The notes under the pieces are model-generated. The model saw nothing but the letters and a program-made list of their open reading frames with translations, was not told the DNA's origin and ran no database searches. The position numbers and the translations under genes are program-made. A stretch of DNA of 64,000 nt from the NCBI GenBank assembly GCA_013112715.1, contig JABFGB010000002.1:229602-293601 (forward strand), given 5' to 3'. Below, in pieces: positions 1-8,206 of this stretch. Origin of the DNA: Chloroflexota bacterium (GTDB taxonomy: Bacteria; Chloroflexota; Anaerolineae; Aggregatilineales; J027). How positions within the stretch are numbered: the first letter of the stretch is position 1; the number at the start of each line of letters is the position of its first letter.

Positions 1-25
1 CAGCAGCATCATTCGTTCGCTGTAA
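1..25 (+). CDS. 3' end of an upstream gene, possibly another small pilin
   Basis: One forward frame reads SSIIRSL and stops at position 25. A terminator hairpin follows at 51-79. The tail resembles the C-terminus of the Flp pilin that starts at 121 (...YSSAVNALP), so a tandem pilin gene is plausible. Only eight codons are visible, so the identity is a guess. Confidence 0.3.
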
Positions 26-50
26 TCGCAGAACGCTCGACTCAAAGTCT

Positions 51-79
51 AAACCCTCGGCTTGTGCCGGGGGTTTTTT
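51..79 (+). terminator. Rho-independent terminator upstream of the pilin gene
   Basis: An 11-bp stem (AAACCCTCGGC paired with GCCGGGGGTTT, one G-T wobble) has a TTGT loop and ends in a run of T. It separates the gene ending near position 25 from the pilin gene. A near copy follows the pilin gene at 300-330. Confidence 0.75.
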
Positions 80-120
80 CATACCGAAGCAAAGGAGAAG
101 TTTGACAAAGGAGTAGGCCC

Positions 121-276
121 ATGTCCGCTTGGTTGAAGAAAAATCAAGATGGGCAGGGATTGGTGGAGTATGCCTTAATTATTATGCTGGTTGCGCTTAT
201 CGTAATCATCGTGCTGGTTGTACTCGGCCCCGGCGTTGGGAATTTATACTCCTCTGCCGTGAATGCCCTGCCATAA
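121..276 (+). CDS. Flp-type (Tad) pilin subunit
   Basis: A 51-residue protein of the Flp/Fap pilin family, the major subunit of Tad-type adhesive pili. It has a short charged leader (MSAWLKKNQDGQ), the family's processing motif GQGLVEYAL with the conserved Glu and Tyr, and one hydrophobic helix at about residues 18-37. In the family a prepilin peptidase cleaves after the leader glycine and the mature helix packs into the fibre. AAAGGAG lies a few bases before the ATG, which fixes the start. The gene stands alone between two terminators and no Tad assembly genes (tadA, tadB, rcpA) are in the window. The family is clear; the function in this organism is inferred. Confidence 0.85.
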   Translation: MSAWLKKNQDGQGLVEYALIIMLVALIVIIVLVVLGPGVGNLYSSAVNALP

Positions 277-299
277 CACGAAATTATCCTGAACTCATT

Positions 300-330
300 A
301 ACCCTCGGCGTTATCTCCGGGGGTTTTTTT
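300..330 (+). terminator. Rho-independent terminator after the pilin gene
   Basis: AACCCTCGG pairs with CCGGGGGTT across an 8-base loop and is followed by seven T. It lies at the meeting point of the forward pilin gene and the reverse gene ending at 329, and nearly copies the hairpin at 51-79. Confidence 0.8.
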
Positions 331-2242
331 ATGGTTCACATCGGACGGGCAAGGTCTGAACGCTGTAATTTTGGAAAATCTCGTCGGCGAGTTGTTCATA
401 TAGGCCGAAGCGCACATTTATCGCATCTGAGTGACGGGGTAGAGGATACACATCCGTCACGATTTCGTTGGGCAGCCAATCGGTCATGGGTCGCCAACCG
501 TAAATGGGAGCGGACTGGTCGGCTTGGTCAATGACTTCCCCATTTGCATCTAACAAATGCACCATGATGTGTAAATTGCGAGATGGGGTCTCCGCTGCGG
601 CCCAATCTACCGTGAGGACAATAGTTTGACGGGTACAGGTAATTTGGGCATCTAGGGCGATGACGGGAACGGGGGCATCAAAATCAGCAGGTAGGGTAAC
701 TGGCGTTTCAGCGAAGCGGGGCTTGGTATCAATCTGTACCAGATATGGGGCGACGGCTCGCAGATAAATTTTTGTACCGAGACGGTTTTCCCACCATGCA
801 ATGGGTTGATTAAAAAATGTATATTCGGGGGTAATCAGTGGCCCTTGCTGCAATAGGGCATCAAAATCGGCTTTGTGATCGGCACGGCGGATATAGGTTA
901 ATTGATGTTCGACATCCTGTGCAAAACCAATGGCATAAAAACGCGGCCCCCATGCCAGCATTAAGGTGGAGTTAGGGGGAGCATTTTCGGCAAGGGCAAT
1001 CGTCTCCAGACCTGTGCGGTCATGGGTGATGTTCTGTATAAAGTTGTGGTTCTGGTCGTACAGCCATAGACTGAAGTAGATTAGGGCAGCGGCAAGGGCG
1101 GCATAGACGGCGAATTGTAATTTGGTGTGCCAACGATGCACCTGTTCTTGACGATTGCGTGAGGCTATTTGCAAGACCTCATCCACTAAAAACAGCCAAC
1201 CGAACGCGAATGCCAGTTGCACGGCGAAGATGTTTGGGGCAAGAACATCGCTAAAAAGACCTACGGCAAAGACGTAGTTGGGTATCAATGCCAAAATTAG
1301 TGTTAGACTGGGCCGCCGATACTGAGGATTTCGCAAGGCGATGACTAATCCTAGCAACCCCAACAGAATCCCCGGAATACTCACCCCTTGCACCATAATA
1401 TCGTTGATTTTGTCGAAATTTTGCTGAAAGGCTACTTGAGAATCTGGCAAGCCAAAAAAATGATTGGCTTCTTTTCCCATAAACTGCTCCCAAAACCCCG
1501 ATAGTGTATTGGGTTCGCCATAGACCCATGTCGCGTCGGGGTTGGCACGGAGCGGGAGATACAGGTAAGGCAGAAAACCGATCAAACCAAGCAGAAGCGC
1601 CAATATCAACATGGATGGTTTGCGAAGCAAGGGTTTGACATCGGGCCATGCAGCATAGAGGAGGGCTGGGATCAACAGCGTAATGGTGCGGTGATGAAAG
1701 ACGCCAATGCCTCCGATGAACGCTAACCAAAGGATACGGTGTCGAATGGGTTTCCGCCAGAGGGCCACCAGTAACAGGAGGATTTGCAGCAGGAAGGTGA
1801 ATGAATAGACCTCGGCAATAACATTATGTACCCATACAAACCGCGTGAGGCCAAGCACAAAGGTCATAACAGCGGCGAGAATGGGTTTTTGAGTAAGGTG
1901 GGTCGCCAATGCGTAGACCAGTATCAGGGCCACCCCTCCCCATAACCATGAGACGAGGGCAGGGGCGGTGGTGGCAGAGACCCCGATCAGTTTTAGCGCC
2001 GCAACCAGTCCGCTACTGAGCATCACGTACAGGGGGTAGCCAGTTGGATGCAGTGTACCCCACGTGTTGAGAACGGCTTGGGTCTCGCCTACATCAATCA
2101 TCATGATGTGTGATGAGCCGTTGATGATGGTCTGGAAAGTGGGACGGTAGATCAGCGATAAGGTAATCAACACAATGATAACCAGCAGCACCAATGCCGT
2201 ACTTCGGTTCAACACTTTGGCTTGCAAGGTTGCTGGTTTCAT
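329..2242 (-). CDS. DUF2723-type multi-pass membrane protein, probable GT-C glycosyltransferase
   Basis: A 637-residue integral membrane protein with about ten hydrophobic segments over residues 1-400. An acidic motif in the first outer loop (DVGETQ) is followed by HPTGYPLYVM, the conserved signature of DUF2723 proteins, which are related to protein O-mannosyltransferases that use lipid-linked sugars. The last 120 or so residues form a soluble, beta-rich domain predicted to lie outside the cell. It is the last gene of a reverse cluster, 5 bases downstream of a methyltransferase gene, so a role in surface glycan or glycoprotein assembly is likely. The substrate is unknown. A C-terminal beta domain of similar type occurs in the protein encoded at 18748-21162. 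Confidence 0.75.
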   Translation of the reverse strand: MKPATLQAKVLNRSTALVLLVIIVLITLSLIYRPTFQTIINGSSHIMMIDVGETQAVLNTWGTLHPTGYPLYVMLSSGLVAALKLIGVSATTAPALVSWLWGGVALILVYALATHLTQKPILAAVMTFVLGLTRFVWVHNVIAEVYSFTFLLQILLLLVALWRKPIRHRILWLAFIGGIGVFHHRTITLLIPALLYAAWPDVKPLLRKPSMLILALLLGLIGFLPYLYLPLRANPDATWVYGEPNTLSGFWEQFMGKEANHFFGLPDSQVAFQQNFDKINDIMVQGVSIPGILLGLLGLVIALRNPQYRRPSLTLILALIPNYVFAVGLFSDVLAPNIFAVQLAFAFGWLFLVDEVLQIASRNRQEQVHRWHTKLQFAVYAALAAALIYFSLWLYDQNHNFIQNITHDRTGLETIALAENAPPNSTLMLAWGPRFYAIGFAQDVEHQLTYIRRADHKADFDALLQQGPLITPEYTFFNQPIAWWENRLGTKIYLRAVAPYLVQIDTKPRFAETPVTLPADFDAPVPVIALDAQITCTRQTIVLTVDWAAAETPSRNLHIMVHLLDANGEVIDQADQSAPIYGWRPMTDWLPNEIVTDVYPLPRHSDAINVRFGLYEQLADEIFQNYSVQTLPVRCEP

Positions 2243-2247
2243 GAAAT

Positions 2248-3546
2248 CTATTGAGATGACCGCCGTCGCAGCCGCTGATCCGCTTTATAGGCGAAAGTTT
2301 GTTTAATCGTCTGTAATTCGGTCTGCTGCTGATCAATAGTGGTCTTGGCCGCCGTTAATTGCTCCAAAGCAGCTGCAAGTTCGGCTTCACGGGCTTTCAA
2401 AATTTCCATGATGCTGTCCCGTTGCGATTCAGCAGCGCTCCGGGTGGCGTTTAATACCTCATGCACTGTAGCAAGTTCGGTATCTTTCGTTTTGACCATC
2501 TCTTCAAGAGCAGTGATAGCTTTTTTGCTTTCGGCTAATTCTTGTTCACGGTCACCGACCAGTGTCTTGAGCGCAGTGGCATATTCCTCGGCCCGTTTGA
2601 TGTTGTCATGTAGACTTTGGCGCTCTTCTTCCCACTGACGACTCTGCAAATCGAGTGCTGCGGAAACCGCCGCCGAAGACTCGGAGATTTTCCAAAAGCT
2701 GCCACTTAGATCAGGCCCAGATTGTGCCGCTTGTTGAAGTGGGACGGCTTCTTTTTTGCCCGCATCGGAGGTCTTTTCAATCCCTTGATCTACCCGACGG
2801 GAAATCTCGAGCGCCTCATTATAGACGGCAATGCCCGTTAAATAACCCCGGTTGGAGTAGATGGCGGTTTGCTCAACCTCGAACTGCCCCTCGTAAAACA
2901 AAGCCTTCAGCGCTGCCATATTGGGGCCGACTTTATTGGTGTGGTCGCCAAGCAGTGAGTCACCGGGATAGAATTGGATGAGGGCGACATTTTCTAACAG
3001 TGGGGCAACGTCAGCTAATTTGACGGATGTGCCGTTGGGTAGACTCACGAAATTATCAATCAGGTGACTTTCGACAAAGACTTTGCCCCCCAGTTTAGTG
3101 ACTGACCGCACGTGGTCAATCGCCAGCATGGGGTTGCGGAGGTGATAGAGCAGACCCAAGAATAGTACAATGTCGAAGGTGCCATGTATGTCTGGCGAGA
3201 GATTGTAGATATTTTCGACCAGATAAGTGGCCTTGCTGCCGAGGATTTTGCTGGCAATGGGGAAACCCGTATTTTCAGCTTGAACGTAATCAATCCCCAC
3301 CACCTCGGCCCCGCGCCGCTCGAGTTCAAAGGTGAAAAAACCATCACGGCAACTGATGTCCAGTACACGCAGACCTGTGCAATCTTGCGGCAGACCAAGT
3401 GCATCCAATTCAGCAAGGGTGTGTTCTGAGTGATTGGTGCCGGGGGTAACGATGCCACCGGGGAGGGTGATGCGGTGATACCAGCCCGTAAACGAATCTA
3501 CAAGACGGCGAATTTCGGCTGGGTCGGTGATGGCAGGGTTGGTCAT
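2248..3546 (-). CDS. SAM-dependent methyltransferase with C-terminal coiled coil
   Basis: A 432-residue protein. The first 250 residues are a class I methyltransferase of the CmoB/DUF1698-like type. LRVLDISCRDGFFTFELERR is the SAM-binding motif I, GAEVVGIDY carries the acidic residue that holds the ribose, and DIVLFLGLLYHLRNP is the post-motif typical of this family. Residues from about 300 to the end are a long charged coiled coil with heptad-like Leu/Ala spacing. The N-terminal part is closely related to the protein encoded at 4439-5233, which lacks the coiled coil. CmoB itself modifies tRNA, but the sugar-transferase neighbours point instead to methylation of a glycan. The coiled coil may measure chain length or bind a partner. 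Target unknown. Confidence 0.75.
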   Translation of the reverse strand: MTNPAITDPAEIRRLVDSFTGWYHRITLPGGIVTPGTNHSEHTLAELDALGLPQDCTGLRVLDISCRDGFFTFELERRGAEVVGIDYVQAENTGFPIASKILGSKATYLVENIYNLSPDIHGTFDIVLFLGLLYHLRNPMLAIDHVRSVTKLGGKVFVESHLIDNFVSLPNGTSVKLADVAPLLENVALIQFYPGDSLLGDHTNKVGPNMAALKALFYEGQFEVEQTAIYSNRGYLTGIAVYNEALEISRRVDQGIEKTSDAGKKEAVPLQQAAQSGPDLSGSFWKISESSAAVSAALDLQSRQWEEERQSLHDNIKRAEEYATALKTLVGDREQELAESKKAITALEEMVKTKDTELATVHEVLNATRSAAESQRDSIMEILKAREAELAAALEQLTAAKTTIDQQQTELQTIKQTFAYKADQRLRRRSSQ

Positions 3547-3549
3547 GGT

Positions 3550-4401
3550 TTATTCCTTCTGCAAAACCACAATGTCTTGATAGCTTAACATGCCGCGTAA
3601 CAGGTAGTTGCGAACGGTAAAGAATTGACCCCAATGCTTCATAATATAGCTTTTTTGATGGAACATGGAATGGTAAAAATCAGGGAAAACGCCCGTCCAT
3701 TCATCATCCGAGGCAAAACAGAAACCGTTTTCTTCATAGGCCATGACATGGTGGATCATGGCGGGAAGATCAGGGGCGCTGTTATAGAATCCTTGCCACG
3801 CAAAATCACCGTGTATGGTTAATAGCAGCACTGCGCCGGGTTTCGTAACCCTTTTTAGCTCACCTAACCACGCATCTTGGTACTTTTCGTCCAAATGGCT
3901 AAAAACACTGTGGGCATAGACCAGATCGAACTGCTCATCGGCATAGTTGAGCGGAGGCAGTCCTTGATTTACCTCATATTGAGCATAGCGGATATACTTT
4001 TTGCTCCAATTGATGGCTAACTCATCAATATCTGTGCCATAGAGTTGGGCCGTCCGGCTGAGGTCTTTCATCCAGCGCATGATACGTCCGCAGCCAACCC
4101 CAAAATCCAAAATACTGTGGAAGTCGTCAAAAGTCATGCCGATGGACTGAAGGGCCGCCTCAAAGTCACGGCGCGATTCTTTTCCTGTGCGATTAAAGCG
4201 CTTGACGTCGTAGCCCCCCGCGACACGATAACGCAAGTGAGGTGGTGGCATGGGTGGGGTGCCGCCTTGTGGCAACTGGGAAAGCCAAAAGAATATATCT
4301 TTTGGATATTGGCGGAATGATTTACGAGTGGTATCCCACCAATAACGCTCCTCTGGCGTCATGTCATCGGTGAGGTCATTAAACAGATATTTGAGCTGCA
4401 T
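3550..4401 (-). CDS. Class I SAM-dependent methyltransferase
   Basis: A 283-residue soluble protein. ILDFGVGCGRIMRWMKDL at about residues 97-114 is motif I of the Rossmann-fold methyltransferases, QLYGTDIDELAINW is motif II, and FDLVYAHSVFSHLDE is the acidic motif before strand 5. It lies between two CmoB-like methyltransferase genes, only 3 bases before the next gene, so the three are probably co-transcribed with the large glycosyltransferase upstream. The likely role is methylation of a sugar or glycan terminus. The acceptor cannot be told from sequence. Confidence 0.75.
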   Translation of the reverse strand: MQLKYLFNDLTDDMTPEERYWWDTTRKSFRQYPKDIFFWLSQLPQGGTPPMPPPHLRYRVAGGYDVKRFNRTGKESRRDFEAALQSIGMTFDDFHSILDFGVGCGRIMRWMKDLSRTAQLYGTDIDELAINWSKKYIRYAQYEVNQGLPPLNYADEQFDLVYAHSVFSHLDEKYQDAWLGELKRVTKPGAVLLLTIHGDFAWQGFYNSAPDLPAMIHHVMAYEENGFCFASDDEWTGVFPDFYHSMFHQKSYIMKHWGQFFTVRNYLLRGMLSYQDIVVLQKE

Positions 4402-4438
4402 GTGTGGCTTTCTGAGTGCTCAGAATAGTTTATGGACT

Positions 4439-5233
4439 CTAGCGATTTAATTCTGTTGACCCATCCATTCGACGGAAGCGGCTGATACTATAATCCTCAA
4501 TCGCACGCGCTTTGACATATCCGCGTGAGCCGACCACATAGTCTGCCAAGACCTCAAATTCGGCGTCATGAGTCATGGCACGTAGGGCGGCCATGTTGGG
4601 AGCGAATTTATTGGTGGCATCCCCCGCCAAGCTGTCCTGTGGATAATATTGCATCAAGGGTGTATCAATCAGGCTCATCGAGATTTTGCCCATCGGGAGG
4701 AAGGAGCCATCCTTGAGTTGGAAATAGTTATCAATCAAGTGGGTTTCGGTAAATAATAATGCACCCGGACGGGAAACAGACCGAATTTTATCGAGGGCCA
4801 GCATAGGATGACGCAGGTGATAGAGTACCCCTAGAAACAGAATCAGATCGAACCGTCCATGTTTTTCAGGTGAGAGATCATAGACGTTTTCGACCATAAA
4901 GGTCGTTTTGCTGCCGAGGATTTTGCTGATAATCGAGAAACCAGTGGTGGTAGGGAGGGCATAGTCAATGCCAATGACCTCAGCACCGCGTCGTTCCATC
5001 TCGAACATAAAATAGCCGTCTCGACACCCAATATCCAAAACGCGCATCCCCTTGGCATTGCGGGGTAGGCCCAACATATCCAAATGGGAGAGCATTTCAT
5101 CCGAATTGTTTAGGCCGGGCGTGACAATATTGCCGGGTAACTTAATGCGATGATACCAAGGGCTAAACCCCTCGATCATAGATTTGATTTGGTTTTTATC
5201 AGTGATAGGCGCAGAAATTGGCGCTTTGGTCAT
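4439..5233 (-). CDS. CmoB/DUF1698-like SAM-dependent methyltransferase
   Basis: A 264-residue protein that parallels the first 250 residues of the product of 2248-3546. The opening (FSPWYHRIKLPGNIVTPG), SAM motif I (MRVLDIGCRDGYFMFEMERR), motif II (GAEVIGIDY) and FDLILFLGVLYHLRHP are shared almost position for position. No coiled coil is present. Its start codon overlaps the stop of the glycosyltransferase gene by 4 bases (ATGA), indicating translational coupling. The two related enzymes may act on different acceptors or as a pair. Function beyond methyl transfer is inferred from context. Confidence 0.78.
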   Translation of the reverse strand: MTKAPISAPITDKNQIKSMIEGFSPWYHRIKLPGNIVTPGLNNSDEMLSHLDMLGLPRNAKGMRVLDIGCRDGYFMFEMERRGAEVIGIDYALPTTTGFSIISKILGSKTTFMVENVYDLSPEKHGRFDLILFLGVLYHLRHPMLALDKIRSVSRPGALLFTETHLIDNYFQLKDGSFLPMGKISMSLIDTPLMQYYPQDSLAGDATNKFAPNMAALRAMTHDAEFEVLADYVVGSRGYVKARAIEDYSISRFRRMDGSTELNR

Positions 5234-8031
5234 TTTGAAAGCCTCTTCAGAATATAACGGATGCGATTAGCGGTAGCCTCACCGACCACCTGTGGGTTGT
5301 GATACCGCCGCATGTATTCAGCCGCCGCACGGCCTTTTTCCGCTGCGATTTCAGGATGTTCATAGGTTTCGCGCAGGGCTTTGGCAGCGGCATGAATATC
5401 GGGTTCGGCCCACACATTCCCGGCGCGATAGGGATGATAATTTTCGGTAATCGTCACAAGGTCGTATGGGATCAGGTAGCTGGTGTTGATGTTCATAAAA
5501 TCCACATTGCCAGAATAGGCCGTGCCGATGACGGGACGCCCCATTGTCATGGCCTCGGCTAATGTCATACCATATCCTTCGGAACGATGGAGGGAAATAT
5601 AGACATCGCAGGTTTTAATAAGGGCATAGGTGTCTTCACGCGAGAGATAATCTTCTAGCAAAATTCCATTGACCTGACTTAGCTCTTCCCGTAGGCGGGC
5701 GGCCTCTGCCGGGAAGTTACCAATGCGATTGACCTTGATGACCAGACGGGCTTTTTCTTTGCGTTCTTCGGGGGTGAAGGCCTCAGCAAAAGCGCGAATC
5801 GTAGCCCAAGGATTTTTGCGCTCGATGATGCTGTCGGCATTAAAAACGAACAGCGCGAGAAAGGCATCTTCGGGTAGGCCGAATTTGGCACGACTGATCA
5901 CCTTCGGCAGTTCGATTGGAAATGAGACTGGCATGAGTACAACGGGCACAGGCGCACTTTTGGCAATGGCTCGCTGCACAAAGCTGCTGAATACCCAAAT
6001 TTCGTTATACACATCAAAACAATGCTGCCAATCGTCCGGGAAGTGATCAAGCTCCCACGCCCAATAGCCAATGTTGTAGTGCCTTTCATAGACATGCTGG
6101 GGAAGAACATCGCGGACAGGGAAAGTCATGTCGGCATTGACTTGGAACACATTGACGGTGTAGGGGGTGCCTTGGTGATACTGATCAGCCGTAAAATCTT
6201 CTTTGCGGGCAGGATCATAGGCTTCGACGGGCAAAGCCGCAATCGGGAAATTCACAGCTTCAAGGGATTTCATCAGATTGCGGGCGATTTGACCAATGCC
6301 TGTTTCGGAGCGAATAAAACCGACAATATTGGTGCCCTCTTTGATCTCAAGGTCGTCCGGCGGCTTACTGCTTGGGGCTAGAAGGTGTGGAGAGGCAGGT
6401 TGGAGCGGTGGTTTATTCGGATATTGGAAACCACTGGCAATCGTGTTCATGCGCGGGAATTGGGCATAAAAACGAGCCGTCATGATGAGACGTAGACCGA
6501 CCATGCGGCGTACCTGATTGAGCACCCCCATCTGTAAAAGCTGGCGGCGAATCGTTCCATAGAACCCGCCCGGCCCGGTATAGATAGCAGGCGGGGCATC
6601 TAAAAGGTTGGGCGGTAAGAATGGTTTTACACTGGTGGGGAAACGGCGATAGTACCGCACAGTTTGTGTCCACCGCCCTCCCATACCAGACGGGGCAAGG
6701 TGAGGCGAAAGGATACCCCCTGATAGCGTATGGTGTCCGTTGTTGGCTTCGATGACGGTCTCGGAAATGTTGATTTGCTCGGCCCGCCTCACTTTTTTGA
6801 GAGATGCTTTAATCGGTGCGCGGTAGAAGGGGTGGAAAATCGCCTCGGTACTTTCATTCAGTACAAACCAATTGGCATAGGCGATCTCGTTGATTTCCGA
6901 GAGGCTAGGAAAGGCTTCTTTAAGATAGGTCGCAACCTCACGTAATGTCAAAAGATAGGGCGACACGTAGCCGTTGGGTGTTGGCGAGGTAGCCCATTCA
7001 CGGAAATTTTGGGGTGATTCAATATCATAGGGATCGGGCCAACGCTGACCATCAATGTCCTGCATCCGCAAACAGATTCGCAAAATATCCGGGATTGGAA
7101 CGCCATCGCTAAATTTGCCGTAAAAATAGGGCAGTTTGCGCGTATTGTGATAGTCATTATCAATCAGGCGCTGACGATAATCAGCAAAAATCTGGTGATA
7201 GGCTCCGTTGAGTTGTGACATCACAAAGCGGTCTTGATGTTTGGAGACCGCCTCGAGGTTGTCTACCGAAAAGCCGCTGAAATGGAAAAAGATGAGTGGA
7301 TTTTCGGGACTATCTACGTAATATCCATCAGGGCCATGCTGCAAATCGCGGGTTTTGAAGTTCCAATAGGCAAGGTTGTAGCCGGGGTTGCGTAAAATAT
7401 AGACCCCATCATACAGACTTGGCATCAGATCGGCCCAATGCTGATCTACAAACATGCCTTTATCAATTTCGCGGGTGCAGTTGTTATAGAGCCGTTTTTG
7501 CCACCATTGGAGCAGTTCGCGCCATTGATATTTTCGGGCAAGGGCGATGAAACCAAGATTGAACGTTCCGGCCTGCAAAATGTTGAGTTCGGATGGGGAA
7601 AAGTCATCATCGAGGGGGTCTAGCAAATGAGGTGTCAAGACGACCCCATGCTCATCCAACAGATTGAGAAGTTCATCCAGCTGATGATAAATCACGATGT
7701 CAGGATCGAAATAGATAACTTTTTGAGCTTCAAAACGGTCAAAAAGGGCTTCCAATAGATAGGGTTTGACTGCCGTATTGAGTTCCATGATGTCATACTT
7801 CATGGCGAAATGAGGCCAGCGTGGGATGCCCAAATCTTGCGCCAACATCGTCTGGAAATTCTCGGCAGCAGGGTCAAAGGCACCCTCAATGATATCTACC
7901 AACAACACCACAGGATATATGTTGTCGTGGAACTGCCGCAGCGAATTCACCAATGTACGGGCCGCCGCGAGATAATTTTTTGAGATGATGGTGCAGGCGA
8001 TGGTCGCGTTGGGTGGAATTGTATTGGTCAT
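5230..8031 (-). CDS. Two-domain glycosyltransferase (GT8-like plus GT4-like)
   Basis: A 933-residue cytoplasmic protein, about the size of two glycosyltransferases. Residues 1-300 look like a GT-A fold of GT8-like type: TIISKNYLAAARTLVNSL at the start and the metal-binding DxD in KVIYFDPDIVIYH. Residues from about 570 to the end look like a GT-B fold of family GT4: NIVGFIRSETGIGQIARNL at its start and the EX7E motif within RSEGYGMTLAEAMTMGRPVIG near the end. The middle 250 residues are a linker I cannot place. It is the first gene of the reverse cluster with three methyltransferases and a DUF2723 protein. A single chain that adds two kinds of sugar to a surface polymer is the simplest reading; substrates are unknown. 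Confidence 0.8.
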   Translation of the reverse strand: MTNTIPPNATIACTIISKNYLAAARTLVNSLRQFHDNIYPVVLLVDIIEGAFDPAAENFQTMLAQDLGIPRWPHFAMKYDIMELNTAVKPYLLEALFDRFEAQKVIYFDPDIVIYHQLDELLNLLDEHGVVLTPHLLDPLDDDFSPSELNILQAGTFNLGFIALARKYQWRELLQWWQKRLYNNCTREIDKGMFVDQHWADLMPSLYDGVYILRNPGYNLAYWNFKTRDLQHGPDGYYVDSPENPLIFFHFSGFSVDNLEAVSKHQDRFVMSQLNGAYHQIFADYRQRLIDNDYHNTRKLPYFYGKFSDGVPIPDILRICLRMQDIDGQRWPDPYDIESPQNFREWATSPTPNGYVSPYLLTLREVATYLKEAFPSLSEINEIAYANWFVLNESTEAIFHPFYRAPIKASLKKVRRAEQINISETVIEANNGHHTLSGGILSPHLAPSGMGGRWTQTVRYYRRFPTSVKPFLPPNLLDAPPAIYTGPGGFYGTIRRQLLQMGVLNQVRRMVGLRLIMTARFYAQFPRMNTIASGFQYPNKPPLQPASPHLLAPSSKPPDDLEIKEGTNIVGFIRSETGIGQIARNLMKSLEAVNFPIAALPVEAYDPARKEDFTADQYHQGTPYTVNVFQVNADMTFPVRDVLPQHVYERHYNIGYWAWELDHFPDDWQHCFDVYNEIWVFSSFVQRAIAKSAPVPVVLMPVSFPIELPKVISRAKFGLPEDAFLALFVFNADSIIERKNPWATIRAFAEAFTPEERKEKARLVIKVNRIGNFPAEAARLREELSQVNGILLEDYLSREDTYALIKTCDVYISLHRSEGYGMTLAEAMTMGRPVIGTAYSGNVDFMNINTSYLIPYDLVTITENYHPYRAGNVWAEPDIHAAAKALRETYEHPEIAAEKGRAAAEYMRRYHNPQVVGEATANRIRYILKRLSK

Positions 8032-8151
8032 AAGTATATTTAAAATGACTACTCCAAGAAGTATGGCCCCAATCGAATTCAGCCGTTCATCTTAACCTAA
8101 TTTTAGAGGTTGCTCAATCCCTTTCTGCGCTATTGGCAAAAGTTACTAGAC

Positions 8152-8182
8152 ACAAAAAAGGGCAGGTTGAAGCACCTGCCCA
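8152..8182 (-). terminator. Rho-independent terminator after the propeller-protein gene
   Basis: On the reverse strand a perfect 8-bp stem (GGGCAGGT with ACCTGCCC) around a 6-base loop is followed by six T. It ends transcription of the gene that stops at 8207. Confidence 0.85.
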
Positions 8183-8206
8183 GAGTTGTTACAGCGGAGT
8201 GGACAA

